Shown: piece by piece, positions 1-7,317 of the stretch
Layout: each line of letters opens with the position of its first letter
Position numbering within the stretch: position 1 is the first letter of the stretch
Assembly: GCA_030918015.1 (NCBI GenBank)
Contig: JAUPTP010000106.1
Coordinates: 1-7,317, forward strand
Source: Pseudomonadota bacterium
Lineage (GTDB): Bacteria > Pseudomonadota > Gammaproteobacteria > Burkholderiales > Burkholderiaceae_C
Length of the DNA stretch: 7,317 bases
Reading direction: 5' to 3'
Notes under the pieces: model-generated
What the model was told of the DNA's origin: nothing
What the model saw: the letters and a program-made list of their open reading frames with translations, nothing else
Databases searched by the model: none
Program-made: the position numbers and the translations under genes

Positions 1-833
1 TTCAGGTGCAGCAGCTTCGGTGCGCCTTCGTTCGAGAGGCCGCGCAGCACCGGCAGCACGCGGGCCAGCGTGGCGTCGCGCTCGGCATCCTGCAGCGACT
101 CGACCGCCGGGCCGCCGAAGACGGCCACCTTCTTCGCCTCGCGCTGCTGGGCCAGCCAGCTCTGGGCGCGCTCGATCAGGTCGACGGTGTTCTCGTAGCA
201 GCTCTTGGCGGTGTCGCCCCAGCTGAACAGGCCGTGGCCGGCCAGCACGATGCCGCGCAGGCCGGGGTGGGCCGCGTTGTATTCGGCCAGGCGCTGGCCC
301 AGCTCGTAGCCCGGACGCAGCCAGGGCAGCCAGCCCACCATGCCCTCGAAGACCTGGCGGGTGATGGCCTCGGAGTTGGCCATCGCGGCGATCGCGATCA
401 CCGCGTCCGGATGCATGTGGTCGACATGCGCATAGGGCAGGGACGAGTGCAGCGGCGTGTCGATCGAGGCGGCGCGGCTGTTGAGGTTGAAGGTGCAGTG
501 CGGCAGGTAGCCGACCATCTCGTCTTCATGCTCCAGGCCGCGGTAGAGTTTTTTGAGGTCGCGCAGCTTGTCCATGTAGAGCGTCGAGAAGCCGTCGAGC
601 TTCATCGAGCCGACATCGCCGCCCGAGCCCTTGACCCACAGCACCTCCACCGTCTCGCCGCTGAGCGGGTCGATCTGATGGATCTTGGCCGAGGTGTTGC
701 CCCCGCCGTAGTTGGTGATGCGCAGGTCCGAGCCCAGCAGGTTGGAGCGGTACAGCAGCAGGCCGGGCTCGTCGAGGGTGGCGGCGCGGGCGTCGTCCCA
801 GCGCGGGAAGGGGCGGATCGGGGTCGAGGTCAT
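1..833 (-). CDS. Bifunctional rhamnulose-1-phosphate-type aldolase / short-chain dehydrogenase, N-terminal aldolase part (3' end cut by window)
   Basis: The reverse strand is open from an ATG at 833 to the left edge, giving 277 codons with no stop. The protein starts MTSTPIRPFPRWDD and reads as a class II aldolase/adducin domain. A GGGNTSAK phosphate-binding loop lies at about residues 43-50. HVDHMHPDAV (136-145) supplies the likely metal ligands H139 and H141, and AGHG supplies H200. The family cleaves sugar-1-phosphates such as rhamnulose-1-phosphate to dihydroxyacetone phosphate and an aldehyde in the cytoplasm. A stand-alone class II aldolase usually ends before about 275 residues. Here the chain continues past residue 260 without a stop, and the HVDHMHPD style matches the long fused RhaD/YuxG type, whose C-terminal half is a Rossmann dehydrogenase. 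That half lies outside the window and is inferred. No clear Shine-Dalgarno precedes the ATG, but no better in-frame start was seen. The exact sugar substrate is not readable. Confidence 0.85.
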   Translation of the reverse strand, partial: MTSTPIRPFPRWDDARAATLDEPGLLLYRSNLLGSDLRITNYGGGNTSAKIHQIDPLSGETVEVLWVKGSGGDVGSMKLDGFSTLYMDKLRDLKKLYRGLEHEDEMVGYLPHCTFNLNSRAASIDTPLHSSLPYAHVDHMHPDAVIAIAAMANSEAITRQVFEGMVGWLPWLRPGYELGQRLAEYNAAHPGLRGIVLAGHGLFSWGDTAKSCYENTVDLIERAQSWLAQQREAKKVAVFGGPAVESLQDAERDATLARVLPVLRGLSNEGAPKLLHL

Positions 834-880
834 GGCGTGCGGTGTGTCAGGTTGTCTGATGACAGGGGCGATGGAGACGA

Positions 881-909
881 AGCTTAGGGGGCTCGACCCA
901 GCGTCACAA
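881..909 (-). promoter_or_regulatory. Candidate sigma70-type promoter of the aldolase gene
   Basis: On the reverse strand, TTGTGA (904-909) and TAAGCT (881-886) are separated by 17 nt. They match 4 of 6 and 3 of 6 consensus positions respectively, including the first T, second A and last T of the -10 box. Transcription from here would leave a leader of about 40 nt before the ATG at 833. This is pattern matching in a GC-rich intergenic region, so it is tentative. Confidence 0.35.
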
Positions 910-919
910 TCGATGGTTT

Positions 920-936
920 CTGATGAAATCCATCAG
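920..936. promoter_or_regulatory. AT-rich dyad, candidate operator in the divergent region
   Basis: A perfect inverted repeat reads ctgatg, spacer aaatc, catcag. A second, overlapping dyad pairs gatgg (912-916) with ccatc (930-934). The site lies just upstream of the candidate aldolase -35 box and about 165 bp before the regulator's start, a usual place for an operator shared by divergent genes. It does not fit a symmetric LysR-type T-N11-A motif, because its T/A pairs are 13 and 7 nt apart. The binding protein is therefore unknown. The LysR regulator downstream is one candidate, and a sugar regulator encoded outside the window is another. Confidence 0.35.
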
Positions 937-1086
937 TAATCGGTTATGGTTCGTGGCAGCACATCGTCCGGGTTTCGCCAAGCCGCGATTTCTTCGGGTT
1001 GTCCCCGAGGTCCGGGGGCCCCAGAGATCGGATGACGCCGCTGTCATTCGGGGAAAGTCCCGAGCGCTCTGAATGCCATGACCTCC

Positions 1087-1092
1087 GGGAGA
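1087..1092 (+). promoter_or_regulatory. Ribosome binding site deciding the LysR start
   Basis: GGGAGA lies 6 nt before the ATG at 1099. An alternative in-frame ATG at 1078 would add MTSGRHE and has no such site. It would also lengthen the N-terminus beyond what is usual before the helix-turn-helix of LysR proteins. Confidence 0.6.
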
Positions 1093-1098
1093 CACGAG

Positions 1099-2019
1099 AT
1101 GAAGGATCTGCAACTGCGCGCGCTGCGGCTGTTCGAGGCGGTGGCCGCCAGCGGCAGCTTCTCGCGGGCGGCCGAGCAGCTCGGCATGAGCCAGCCGGCG
1201 GTGTCGATGCAGGTGCGCCAGCTCGAGGGCGAGCTGGGCGTGGTGCTCTTCGAGCGCCTGCCGCGCCCGCGGCTGACCGAGGCCGGGCGCGAGCTGCTGC
1301 AGCACGCGCGGCTGCTCCTGGCGCAGGCCCGCGCCGCCGAGGAGGCCATGCAGGCCCACCGCGACGACGCCCGCGGCCCGCGCGGCCTGCTGCACCTGGG
1401 CGTGGTGTCGACCGCGCACTACTTCGCGCCGCGCCTGCTGGCCGACTTCATCCACCAGCACCCGGAGGTGCGCCCGAAGCTGACGGTGGCGCGCCGCGCC
1501 GAGGTGCTGGAGATGCTGCAGGACCACCGCCTCGATCTGGCGATCATGGGCTACCCGCCCTCCGAGGGCGATCTGGAGGCGACCAGCTTCGCGCGCCACC
1601 CGCACTGCATCGTGGCCGCACCCGACCATCCGCTGGCCGGCCGCGCCGGGCTGCGCTGGGCCGATCTGCGCGACGAGCATTTCATCTTCCGCGAGCCCGG
1701 CTCGGCCACCCGGCAGTTCCTGGAGCATCTGCTGCAGTCGCAGTCCATCCAGGTGCGCGCCGGGCTGGAGCTGGCCGGCAACGAGACCATCAAGCAGGCG
1801 GTGATGTGCGGCCTGGGCATCAGCTTCCTGTCGGCGCACACCTTCCAGATCGAGCTGGAGGCGGGCCGGCTGGCGGTGCTCGATGTCGAGGGCCTGCCCA
1901 AGCAGATCGACTGGTGCTTCGTGCAGCGCCGCGACACGGTGCTGGGCGGCGTCGGCGCGGCCTTCCGGGAGTTCGTGTTCGAGCGCGGCGCGGCGGCGGC
2001 GGCCTGCCGGGTGCGCTGA
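1099..2019 (+). CDS. LysR-type transcriptional regulator, CbbR-like
   Basis: This 306-residue protein has the standard LysR length. Residues 1-60 form the winged helix-turn-helix DNA-binding domain, with the signature FSRAAEQLGMSQPAVSMQVRQLE at 21-43. From about residue 95 the substrate-binding domain begins with STAHYFAPRLLADF (104-117). It continues with a DLAIMGYPP segment, EHFIFREPGSATR and NETIKQAVMCGLGISFLS (from N228). These blocks resemble CbbR, the activator of Calvin-cycle operons, but no carbon-fixation gene is in the window and CbbR-like paralogues regulate other pathways. The protein would bind DNA as a tetramer and respond to a small metabolite. The alanine-rich C-terminus after FVFERG is probably disordered. 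The gene is divergent from the aldolase gene and 55 bp upstream of the antiporter gene in the same direction, so it could control either one, or the catabolic operon downstream. The target and ligand are unknown. Confidence 0.93.
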   Translation: MKDLQLRALRLFEAVAASGSFSRAAEQLGMSQPAVSMQVRQLEGELGVVLFERLPRPRLTEAGRELLQHARLLLAQARAAEEAMQAHRDDARGPRGLLHLGVVSTAHYFAPRLLADFIHQHPEVRPKLTVARRAEVLEMLQDHRLDLAIMGYPPSEGDLEATSFARHPHCIVAAPDHPLAGRAGLRWADLRDEHFIFREPGSATRQFLEHLLQSQSIQVRAGLELAGNETIKQAVMCGLGISFLSAHTFQIELEAGRLAVLDVEGLPKQIDWCFVQRRDTVLGGVGAAFREFVFERGAAAAACRVR

Positions 2020-2073
2020 GGCGCCGGCACGGGATATCCCCTGCGCCGGGTCGGACATTGCGCTTGGCCGCAG

Positions 2074-2095
2074 AATGATTGACATGTCAATCATT
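2074..2095. promoter_or_regulatory. Perfect 22-bp palindrome over the antiporter start codon, candidate operator or start-codon hairpin
   Basis: The half-site AATGATTGACA (2074-2084) is followed directly by its exact reverse complement (2085-2095), with no spacer. Only 6 of the 22 bases are G or C, in a region of roughly 70% G+C. The core TTGACATGTCAA resembles operators of TetR or MarR family repressors, which commonly control DHA2 pumps. An even-length centre excludes a symmetric LysR T-N11-A site. Both candidate ATG codons of the antiporter (2075 and 2084) lie inside. As RNA the sequence could also fold into a stem of about 9 bp with a CAUG loop that would hide the start. The palindrome is directly visible; its function is inferred. 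Confidence 0.6.
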
Positions 2096-3539
2096 GCCCA
2101 GTCTCCCTCCCGCCTCAGGCTGACCCTGGCCGGCCTGATGCTCTCGATGACCCTGGCCTCGCTGGACCAGAGCATCGTCAACACCGCGCTGCCGCGCATG
2201 GCCAGCGAGCTCGGCGGCCTGGCGCACCTGTCCTGGGTGGTGACGGCCTTCATGCTCAGCTCGACCATCGCCACGCCGATCCTGGGCAAGCTCAGCGACA
2301 TGTACGGGCGCCGGCGCCTGCTGCTGCTGGCGATCGCGCTGTTCGTCGGCGCCTCGGCGCTGTGCGGGCTGGCGGGCTCGATGGCGCAGCTGGTGGCCTT
2401 CCGCGCGATCCAGGGCATCGGCGCCGGCGGCATCATGACGCTCACCCAGACCGTGATCTCCGACGTGGTGGGGCCGCGCGAGCGGGTGCGCTACCAGGGG
2501 CTGTTCACCGGCGCCTTTGCGCTGTCGGCGGTGGCCGGGCCGCTGCTGGGCGGGGGGCTCACCACCACGCTGGGCTGGCGGTGGGTGTTCTACGTCAACC
2601 TGCCGGTCGGCCTGATCGCGCTGGCCATCATCTACCGCGCGCTGCCGGCCACCGGCGAGCGCCTGCGCCGCCAGATCGATCACCTGGGCGCGGTGCTGCT
2701 GGCCGCGGCCGCCGCGCTCGCGCTGCTGATGTTCAGCTGGGGCGGCTCGGCCTTCCCGTGGGGCTCGTGGCAGACGCTGGCGGGCTTCGCGACGGTGGCG
2801 GTGCTCACCGCGCTCTTCCTCTGGCGCGAGCGCCATGCCCCCGAGCCGATCCTGACGCTGGCGCTCTTTCGCATCCGCTCCTTCACCATCGGCTCGGTGG
2901 CCATGGGCTGCATGGGCTTCGCGATGATGAGCGCGATGGTCTTCCTGCCGCTGTACTTCCAGCTCGTGCTGGGGCTGGATCCGGCGCAGGCCGGCTTCAT
3001 GCTGCTGCCGCAGATCCTGATGATGCTGGCCAGCTCCATCCTGGGCGGCAAGATCTCGGCCGACCTGGGCCGGCCCAAGCTCTTCATGGCCGGCGGCATC
3101 GCGCTGGAGGCCACCGGCCTGGCCAGCCTGGCCTGGCTGGCGCATGCCGACGCCGCCATCCCGATGTTCTGGATCGCGCTGGCGGTGCTGGGCCTGGGCA
3201 TGGGCGTGGCGATGCCCAACGCCACCGCCATCGTGCAGAACGCGGTGCCGCCGCGCGAGCTGGGCGTGGCCACGGCCAGCATGTCCTTCATCCGCTCGCT
3301 CGGCGGCGCGCTGGGCGTGGCGGTGTCAGGCGGCGTGATGAGCGCGCGCCTCGGCGCCGACATGGCGCAGCACCCGCAGATCGACGCGCAGGCCATCATC
3401 AATGGCGGCATGGACGCGATCGCGGCGCTGCCGGCGGCGCTGCATCCGGTCATCACTGCCGCTTTCCGCGACGCGATCACCGCCAGCTTCGAGATCGGCG
3501 GCGGCGTCATGGCGCTGGCCTTCCTGATCGCGATGACGC

Positions 3540-4375
<836 letters not shown>

Positions 4376-4379
<4 letters not shown>

Positions 4380-5212
4380 GCGCCCTCCTGCGGGGCCATG
4401 CCGGTGCCGGTGAAGACGGGTGGGCGCTTCTCGAAGAAGGCGGCCAGCGCCTCGCGGTGGTCGGCCGTGTGGTGGGCCAGGCCCTGGAGCCGGCCGGCGG
4501 CGTCCAGTGCCTCGTCCAGCGTGCCGGTGTGCGCCTGCTGCAGCAGCTGCTTGGTCCAGCGCAGCACCTGCGGCGGGTTGGCCGCGATGCGCTGCGCCAG
4601 CGCGACCGCCTCGTCCAGCAGCTGCTCAGGCGCCACCACCCGGCTGACCAGGCCGATGGCCAGGGCCTGCTGGGCATCCAGCGTCTCGCCGGTCAGCGCC
4701 ATCTCGGCCGCGCGGGCGTGGCCGATGACGCGCGGCAGCAGCCAGCAGCCGCCGTCGCCCGGCACGATGCCGACCTTGACGAAGCTCTCGGCAAACCGGG
4801 CCGCGCTGCTGGCGATGCGGATGTCGCACAGGCAGGCGAGATCGTTGCCGGCGCCGATCGCCGGGCCGTTGACGGCGGCCACGATCGGCACGCGGCAGCG
4901 CGCGAAGGCGCGCGGGATGCGCTGGATGCCGGCGCGGTAGTTCGCGGCGATCTCGTCGGGCGAGCCGGCGAACATGCCGTGGCGGTCGCGCATCTCGGCC
5001 AGGTTGCCGCCGGAGCAGAAGGCGCTGCCGGCGCCTGTGAGCACGGCGGCGCGCACCGACAGGTCGGCGTCGAGCGCGGCCAGCACCGTCTCGAAGGCGG
5101 CAAAGCAGTCCTCGCCCGACAGCGCGTTGCGCGTGGCCGGGCGGTTCAGGGTGATCAGCGCGACATGGCCCTCAGGGCCGAGGCGCTCGAGGCGCAACAC
5201 CGGTTCGTTCAT
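4376..5212 (-). CDS. Crotonase-family enoyl-CoA hydratase/isomerase with PaaG-like active site
   Basis: This 278-residue protein has the crotonase fold, with oxyanion-hole segments AFCSGGNL (64-71) and NGPAIGAGNDLA (115-126). The two hydratase glutamates are missing: D124 takes the first position (GAGND rather than GGGCE) and F144 takes the second (AESFVKVG rather than GQPE). The following VPGDGGCWLLPRVIG (150-164) resembles LIPDCGGTWLLPR of PaaG, the 1,2-epoxyphenylacetyl-CoA isomerase, and D153 lies within one residue of the PaaG aspartate. The end, DHREALAAFFEKRPPVFTG, is typical of the family. It is therefore more likely an isomerase or a specialised hydratase/hydrolase than a standard enoyl-CoA hydratase. 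It may act on a double-bond or ring isomer upstream of the PaaF-like partner (inferred). It begins 3 nt after the thiolase stop and overlaps the next gene by 4 nt. E142 is an alternative acid/base residue. Confidence 0.9.
4383..4389 (-). promoter_or_regulatory. Ribosome binding site of the PaaF-like hydratase gene
   Basis: On the reverse strand AGGAGGG lies 3 nt before the ATG at 4379, with the GGAGG core 4 nt from the ATG, inside the end of the upstream crotonase gene. It supports the ATG that overlaps the upstream stop codon. The spacing is slightly short. Confidence 0.55.
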
Positions 5213-5215
5213 GGG

Positions 5216-6421
5216 TCAGATCCTCTCAATGGCCAGAGCGATGCCCTGACCGACACCGATGCACATGGTGGCCAGCGCCCGGCGGCCGCCGCGGCGCTCC
5301 AGCTGGTGCAAGGCGGTGAGCACCAGGCGCAGGCCGCTCATGCCCAGCGGATGGCCCAAGGCGATGGCGCCGCCCTGCGGGTTGATGAAGTCGCCGTCGT
5401 CGGGCAGGCCCAGGCCGCGCAGCACGGCCAGGCCCTGGGCGGCGAAAGCCTCGTTCAGCTCGATCAGGTCGAAGTCGGCCAGCGTCAGGCCGGTCTGCGC
5501 CAGCAGCTTGCGCACCGCCGGCACCGGACCGATGCCCATCACCCGCGGCGCCACGCCGGCGGTGGCCAGGCCCAGCACGCGGGCCCGGGGCGTCAGGCCG
5601 TGGCGGGCAGCGCCGGCCTCGCTGGCCAGCAGCAGGGCGGCGGCGCCGTCGTTCACGCCGGAGCTGTTGCCGGCGGTGACGCTGCCGCCGTCGCGGAAGG
5701 TGGGCTTCAGCCGCGCCAGTTCCTCGGCGGTGGTCTGCAGGCGCAGGTGCTCGTCCACGCTCACCCAGTTGATGTCGCCGCGGCGGCCGGACACCGGCAC
5801 CGGGGTGATCTCGGCGGCCAGCCAGCCGGCGGCCTGGGCGGCGGCGGCGCGCTGCTGGCTGCGCAGCGCGAAGGCGTCCTGGTCGGCGCGGCTGACGCCG
5901 TGCTCCCGGGCCACGTTCTCGGCGGTCTCGCCCATGCTGTCGACGCCGTGCAGGGCCACCATGCGCGGGTTGACGAAGCGCCAGCCGATGGTGCTGTCGG
6001 CCACCTCGGCCTGGCGCGAGAAGGCGCTGGTGGCCTTCGGGATCACCAGCGGGGCGCGGCTCATGCTCTCCACCCCGCCGGCCACGGCCAGGTCCAGCGC
6101 GCCGCAGGCGATGCCCCGGGCGATGCCGCCCACCGCGTCCAGCCCCGAGCCGCACAGGCGGTTGACGGTGCTGGCGGCCACGCTCACCGGCAGGCCGGCC
6201 AGCAGCGTGGCCATGCGGGCCACATTGCGGTTGTCCTCGCCGGCCTGGTTGACGCAGCCGTAGCTCACCTCCTCCAGCGCGGCCCAGTCCAGGCCGGGGT
6301 GGCGGGCCATCAGGGCCTGCAGGGGCACGGCGGCCAGGTCGTCGGTGCGCACGCCGCTGAGGGCGCCGGCGTAGCGGCCAATCGGGGTGCGCAGGCCGTC
6401 GCAGAGGTAGGCGGCCCTCAT
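5216..6421 (-). CDS. pcaF: 3-oxoadipyl-CoA thiolase (PcaF/PaaJ family)
   Basis: This 401-residue thiolase cleaves 3-oxoadipyl-CoA with CoA to succinyl-CoA and acetyl-CoA, the last step of the beta-ketoadipate and phenylacetate pathways. The length matches PcaF (about 400). The N-terminus [19 protein letters not shown] and the segment [13 protein letters not shown] (58-70) are characteristic of this subfamily. The nucleophile is C90 in [12 protein letters not shown]357 lies in [14 protein letters not shown], and the second catalytic cysteine C387 lies in [21 protein letters not shown] is the usual CoA-contact region. In a phenylacetate operon the same protein is called PaaJ, and the sequence alone does not separate the two names. 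The gene starts 1 nt after the amidohydrolase stop and ends 3 nt before the next ATG, so it sits inside an operon. Its own Shine-Dalgarno is weak, consistent with coupled translation. Confidence 0.95.
   Translation of the reverse strand: MRAAYLCDGLRTPIGRYAGALSGVRTDDLAAVPLQALMARHPGLDWAALEEVSYGCVNQAGEDNRNVARMATLLAGLPVSVAASTVNRLCGSGLDAVGGIARGIACGALDLAVAGGVESMSRAPLVIPKATSAFSRQAEVADSTIGWRFVNPRMVALHGVDSMGETAENVAREHGVSRADQDAFALRSQQRAAAAQAAGWLAAEITPVPVSGRRGDINWVSVDEHLRLQTTAEELARLKPTFRDGGSVTAGNSSGVNDGAAALLLASEAGAARHGLTPRARVLGLATAGVAPRVMGIGPVPAVRKLLAQTGLTLADFDLIELNEAFAAQGLAVLRGLGLPDDGDFINPQGGAIALGHPLGMSGLRLVLTALHQLERRGGRRALATMCIGVGQGIALAIERI
5221..5227 (-). promoter_or_regulatory. Ribosome binding site of the PaaG-like crotonase gene
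   Basis: On the reverse strand GAGAGGA lies 8 nt before the ATG at 5212 and overlaps the last codons of the thiolase gene. It supports the chosen start. Confidence 0.5.
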
Positions 6422-6422
6422 C

Positions 6423-7265
6423 TCACAGCCCCAGCACGCGCTCGGCGTTGCCGTGCATGACCTTCTCCATCACGCTGTCGCTGTAGCCCAGCTCTTGCCA
6501 TTCGCGGAAGATGCGCTCGTAGGGCAGGCTGGGGTAGTCGCTGCCGAACATGATCTTGTCCTGCAGGCGGCCGCGGATGTCGGTCTTCAGGTTGCCGGGG
6601 AAGTGCTTGGGCGCCCAGCCCGACATCTCCCAGTACACATTGCCCTTGTGCAAGGCGACGGCGGTGGTTTCTTCCACCCAGGGCCAGCCGGGGTGGGCCA
6701 TGATGATCTTGAGGTGGGGGAAGTCGGCGGCCAGGTCGTCGATGGCGCCGGGGTGGGCGTGGCGGATGCGCGCGCCGTGGCCGCCGGGCATGCCCGCGCC
6801 CATGCCGGTGGTGCCCACGTCGATCATCACCGCCGCGCCCAGGGCGTCGATCTCCTCGAACAGCGGGTAGTGGCGGCGGTCGTTCACCGCGAAGTGCTGC
6901 ATGATCGGGTGGAAATGGAAGCCGATGAAGCCCAGTTCGCGCACGGCATGCTGCACTTGGCGGATGGCGATCTCGCCCTTGGCGGGCTCCACCGCGCCCC
7001 AGCACTGCACGATGCGCTCGGGGTGGCGCTTCCAGATGCCGTGCACGTAATCGTTGTCGCACGGGGGCGTGGCCACGGTGGTCTCCAGGTCCAGCGCCAC
7101 CAGGCAGGCCTGCACGTCGTGCTGGGCGAACTCGGCGATCACGTCGTCCTCCGACTTGGCCACCCATTCACGCTTCCAGTAGCGCGCCAGCTCGGCGGGG
7201 TAAGGGCCCTGGGCGTCGATCCAGCGTTGGGTGCCGGGGTAGCAGTGCAGGTCGATGATGCGCAT
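6423..7265 (-). CDS. Amidohydrolase-2 family protein (metal-dependent hydrolase/decarboxylase-like)
   Basis: This 280-residue protein has the TIM-barrel layout of the Amidohydro_2 family, which includes ACMS decarboxylase, gamma-resorcylate decarboxylase, LigI and related enzymes of aromatic breakdown. Strand 1 reads [11 protein letters not shown], followed by [11 protein letters not shown] (H117, H119), [11 protein letters not shown] (H191), [10 protein letters not shown] (D243) and a C-terminal NAERVLGL, the usual NA.R.lgL ending. H191 and D243 are the expected metal/catalytic residues. The strand-1 metal motif, normally HxH, is H7-C8-Y9, so the second His is replaced by Tyr. No signal peptide is visible, so it should be cytoplasmic. 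As the first complete gene of an operon with a thiolase and two crotonases, it probably acts on a ring-derived intermediate before or at CoA-linked breakdown; this is inference. I do not recognise the exact reaction. The ATG follows AAGGAG by 6 nt. Confidence 0.88.
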   Translation of the reverse strand: MRIIDLHCYPGTQRWIDAQGPYPAELARYWKREWVAKSEDDVIAEFAQHDVQACLVALDLETTVATPPCDNDYVHGIWKRHPERIVQCWGAVEPAKGEIAIRQVQHAVRELGFIGFHFHPIMQHFAVNDRRHYPLFEEIDALGAAVMIDVGTTGMGAGMPGGHGARIRHAHPGAIDDLAADFPHLKIIMAHPGWPWVEETTAVALHKGNVYWEMSGWAPKHFPGNLKTDIRGRLQDKIMFGSDYPSLPYERIFREWQELGYSDSVMEKVMHGNAERVLGL

Positions 7266-7268
7266 GAT

Positions 7269-7317
7269 TCACTCCTTGACGGGATGCGGGACGCCTTGGG
7301 CGGCGGTCTCTTCGGCC
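7269..7317 (-). CDS. C-terminal end of an unidentified upstream gene (partial)
   Basis: On the reverse strand one frame from the right edge reads AEETAAQGVPHPVKE and then stops at TGA (7269-7271), 3 nt before the amidohydrolase ATG. That spacing matches the 1-3 nt gaps between the other genes of this operon, and the strong Shine-Dalgarno of the next gene would lie across its last codons. Neither other reverse frame has a stop before that ATG, so this is the only frame in which an upstream gene could end here. Fifteen residues are too few to identify the protein; the alternative is that this is leader DNA. Confidence 0.45.
   Translation of the reverse strand, partial: AEETAAQGVPHPVKE
7272..7277 (-). 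promoter_or_regulatory. Ribosome binding site of the amidohydrolase gene
   Basis: On the reverse strand AAGGAG lies 6 nt before the ATG at 7265. It is the strongest Shine-Dalgarno in the operon and fixes this start. Confidence 0.65.

Larger units (their letters stand above)
834..1098. other. Divergent intergenic region, no gene
   Basis: This 265-bp stretch separates the leftward aldolase gene from the rightward LysR gene and holds no convincing coding sequence. Its left half is comparatively AT-rich and carries the dyad and candidate promoter described separately. Its right half holds GC-rich stems: ccccg (1003-1007) with cgggg (1013-1017), the palindrome ggggcccc (1015-1022), and tcggg (1048-1052) with cccga (1059-1063). 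These would fold in the 5' leader of the regulator transcript if transcription starts upstream of them. No run of T follows any of them, so they do not look like terminators. Confidence 0.6.

Noticed and set aside
6..887. Long rightward open frame of 293 codons across the aldolase region
   Set aside because: It has a composition-driven Ala/Gly/Gln/His-rich translation with no family signature, and the opposite strand has a clear class II aldolase. It is a GC-rich shadow frame.
1078..1098. Earlier ATG at 1078 as the LysR start
   Set aside because: It lacks a Shine-Dalgarno and adds seven residues not typical of the family, while the ATG at 1099 has GGGAGA at a 6-nt spacing.
2031..2040. Palindrome gggatatccc between the LysR gene and the antiporter gene
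   Set aside because: A perfect 10-bp palindrome is expected several times by chance in 7 kb, and it does not extend outward. It is not supported as an operator on its own.
1883..2074. N-terminal extension of the antiporter from an ATG at 1883
   Set aside because: It would overlap the LysR coding sequence by 137 bp, and the added residues are arginine/serine-rich shadow sequence. DHA2 proteins normally start shortly before the first membrane segment.
904..2445. Leftward open frame of 513 codons antisense to the LysR gene
   Set aside because: It is rich in Gln, His, Arg and Ala with no recognisable domain, and it runs across the intergenic region and into the antiporter gene. The forward strand explains the DNA.
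4457..6460. Rightward open frame of 667 codons antisense to the thiolase and crotonase genes
   Set aside because: Low-complexity GC-rich translation without motifs; the reverse strand carries well-conserved enzymes throughout. It is an artefact of high GC content.

Overview
The window is about 7.3 kb of very GC-rich DNA, judged by eye at around 70% G+C, with strong G/C preference at third codon positions. Together with the protein families present, this suggests a betaproteobacterium of the Burkholderiales (Rubrivivax / Leptothrix / Comamonadaceae type). That placement is an inference from composition and recognised families; no taxonomic marker is present. No RNA gene, CRISPR array, insertion sequence or other mobile element was seen.

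Left part (1-2019): a leftward gene cut by the window edge encodes the class II aldolase half of what is probably a bifunctional rhamnulose-1-phosphate-type aldolase / short-chain dehydrogenase. A 265-bp divergent intergenic region separates it from a rightward LysR-type regulator whose sequence resembles CbbR. The intergenic region carries an AT-rich dyad (ctgatg-N5-catcag), a candidate promoter for the aldolase gene and GC-rich stems in front of the regulator.

Middle (2020-3592): a rightward 14-TM-type drug:H+ antiporter of the DHA2 (EmrB/QacA) family. Its start region lies inside a perfect 22-bp palindrome, an AT-rich island in GC-rich DNA. This is the most striking non-coding signal in the window, since both candidate ATG codons sit within it.

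Right part (3540-7317): a tightly packed leftward operon. In transcription order it holds the C-terminal tail of an unidentified gene entering from beyond the window, an amidohydrolase-2 family protein, a 3-oxoadipyl-CoA thiolase (PcaF/PaaJ), a crotonase with PaaG-like non-canonical catalytic residues, and a canonical PaaF-like enoyl-CoA hydratase. Spacings are 3 nt, 1 nt, 3 nt and a 4-nt ATGA overlap. The last gene converges on the antiporter gene and overlaps its 3' end by 53 bp.

Working model (inference): the operon takes a ring-derived or dicarboxylic acyl-CoA through isomerisation, hydration and thiolysis to succinyl-CoA plus acetyl-CoA, as in the lower phenylacetate pathway. The amidohydrolase would act upstream as a hydrolase or decarboxylase on the ring-derived substrate. 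No 3-hydroxyacyl-CoA dehydrogenase, CoA ligase or ring oxygenase is visible, so the set is incomplete here. The adjacent LysR regulator and efflux pump could serve the same compound, but the sequence does not prove it.
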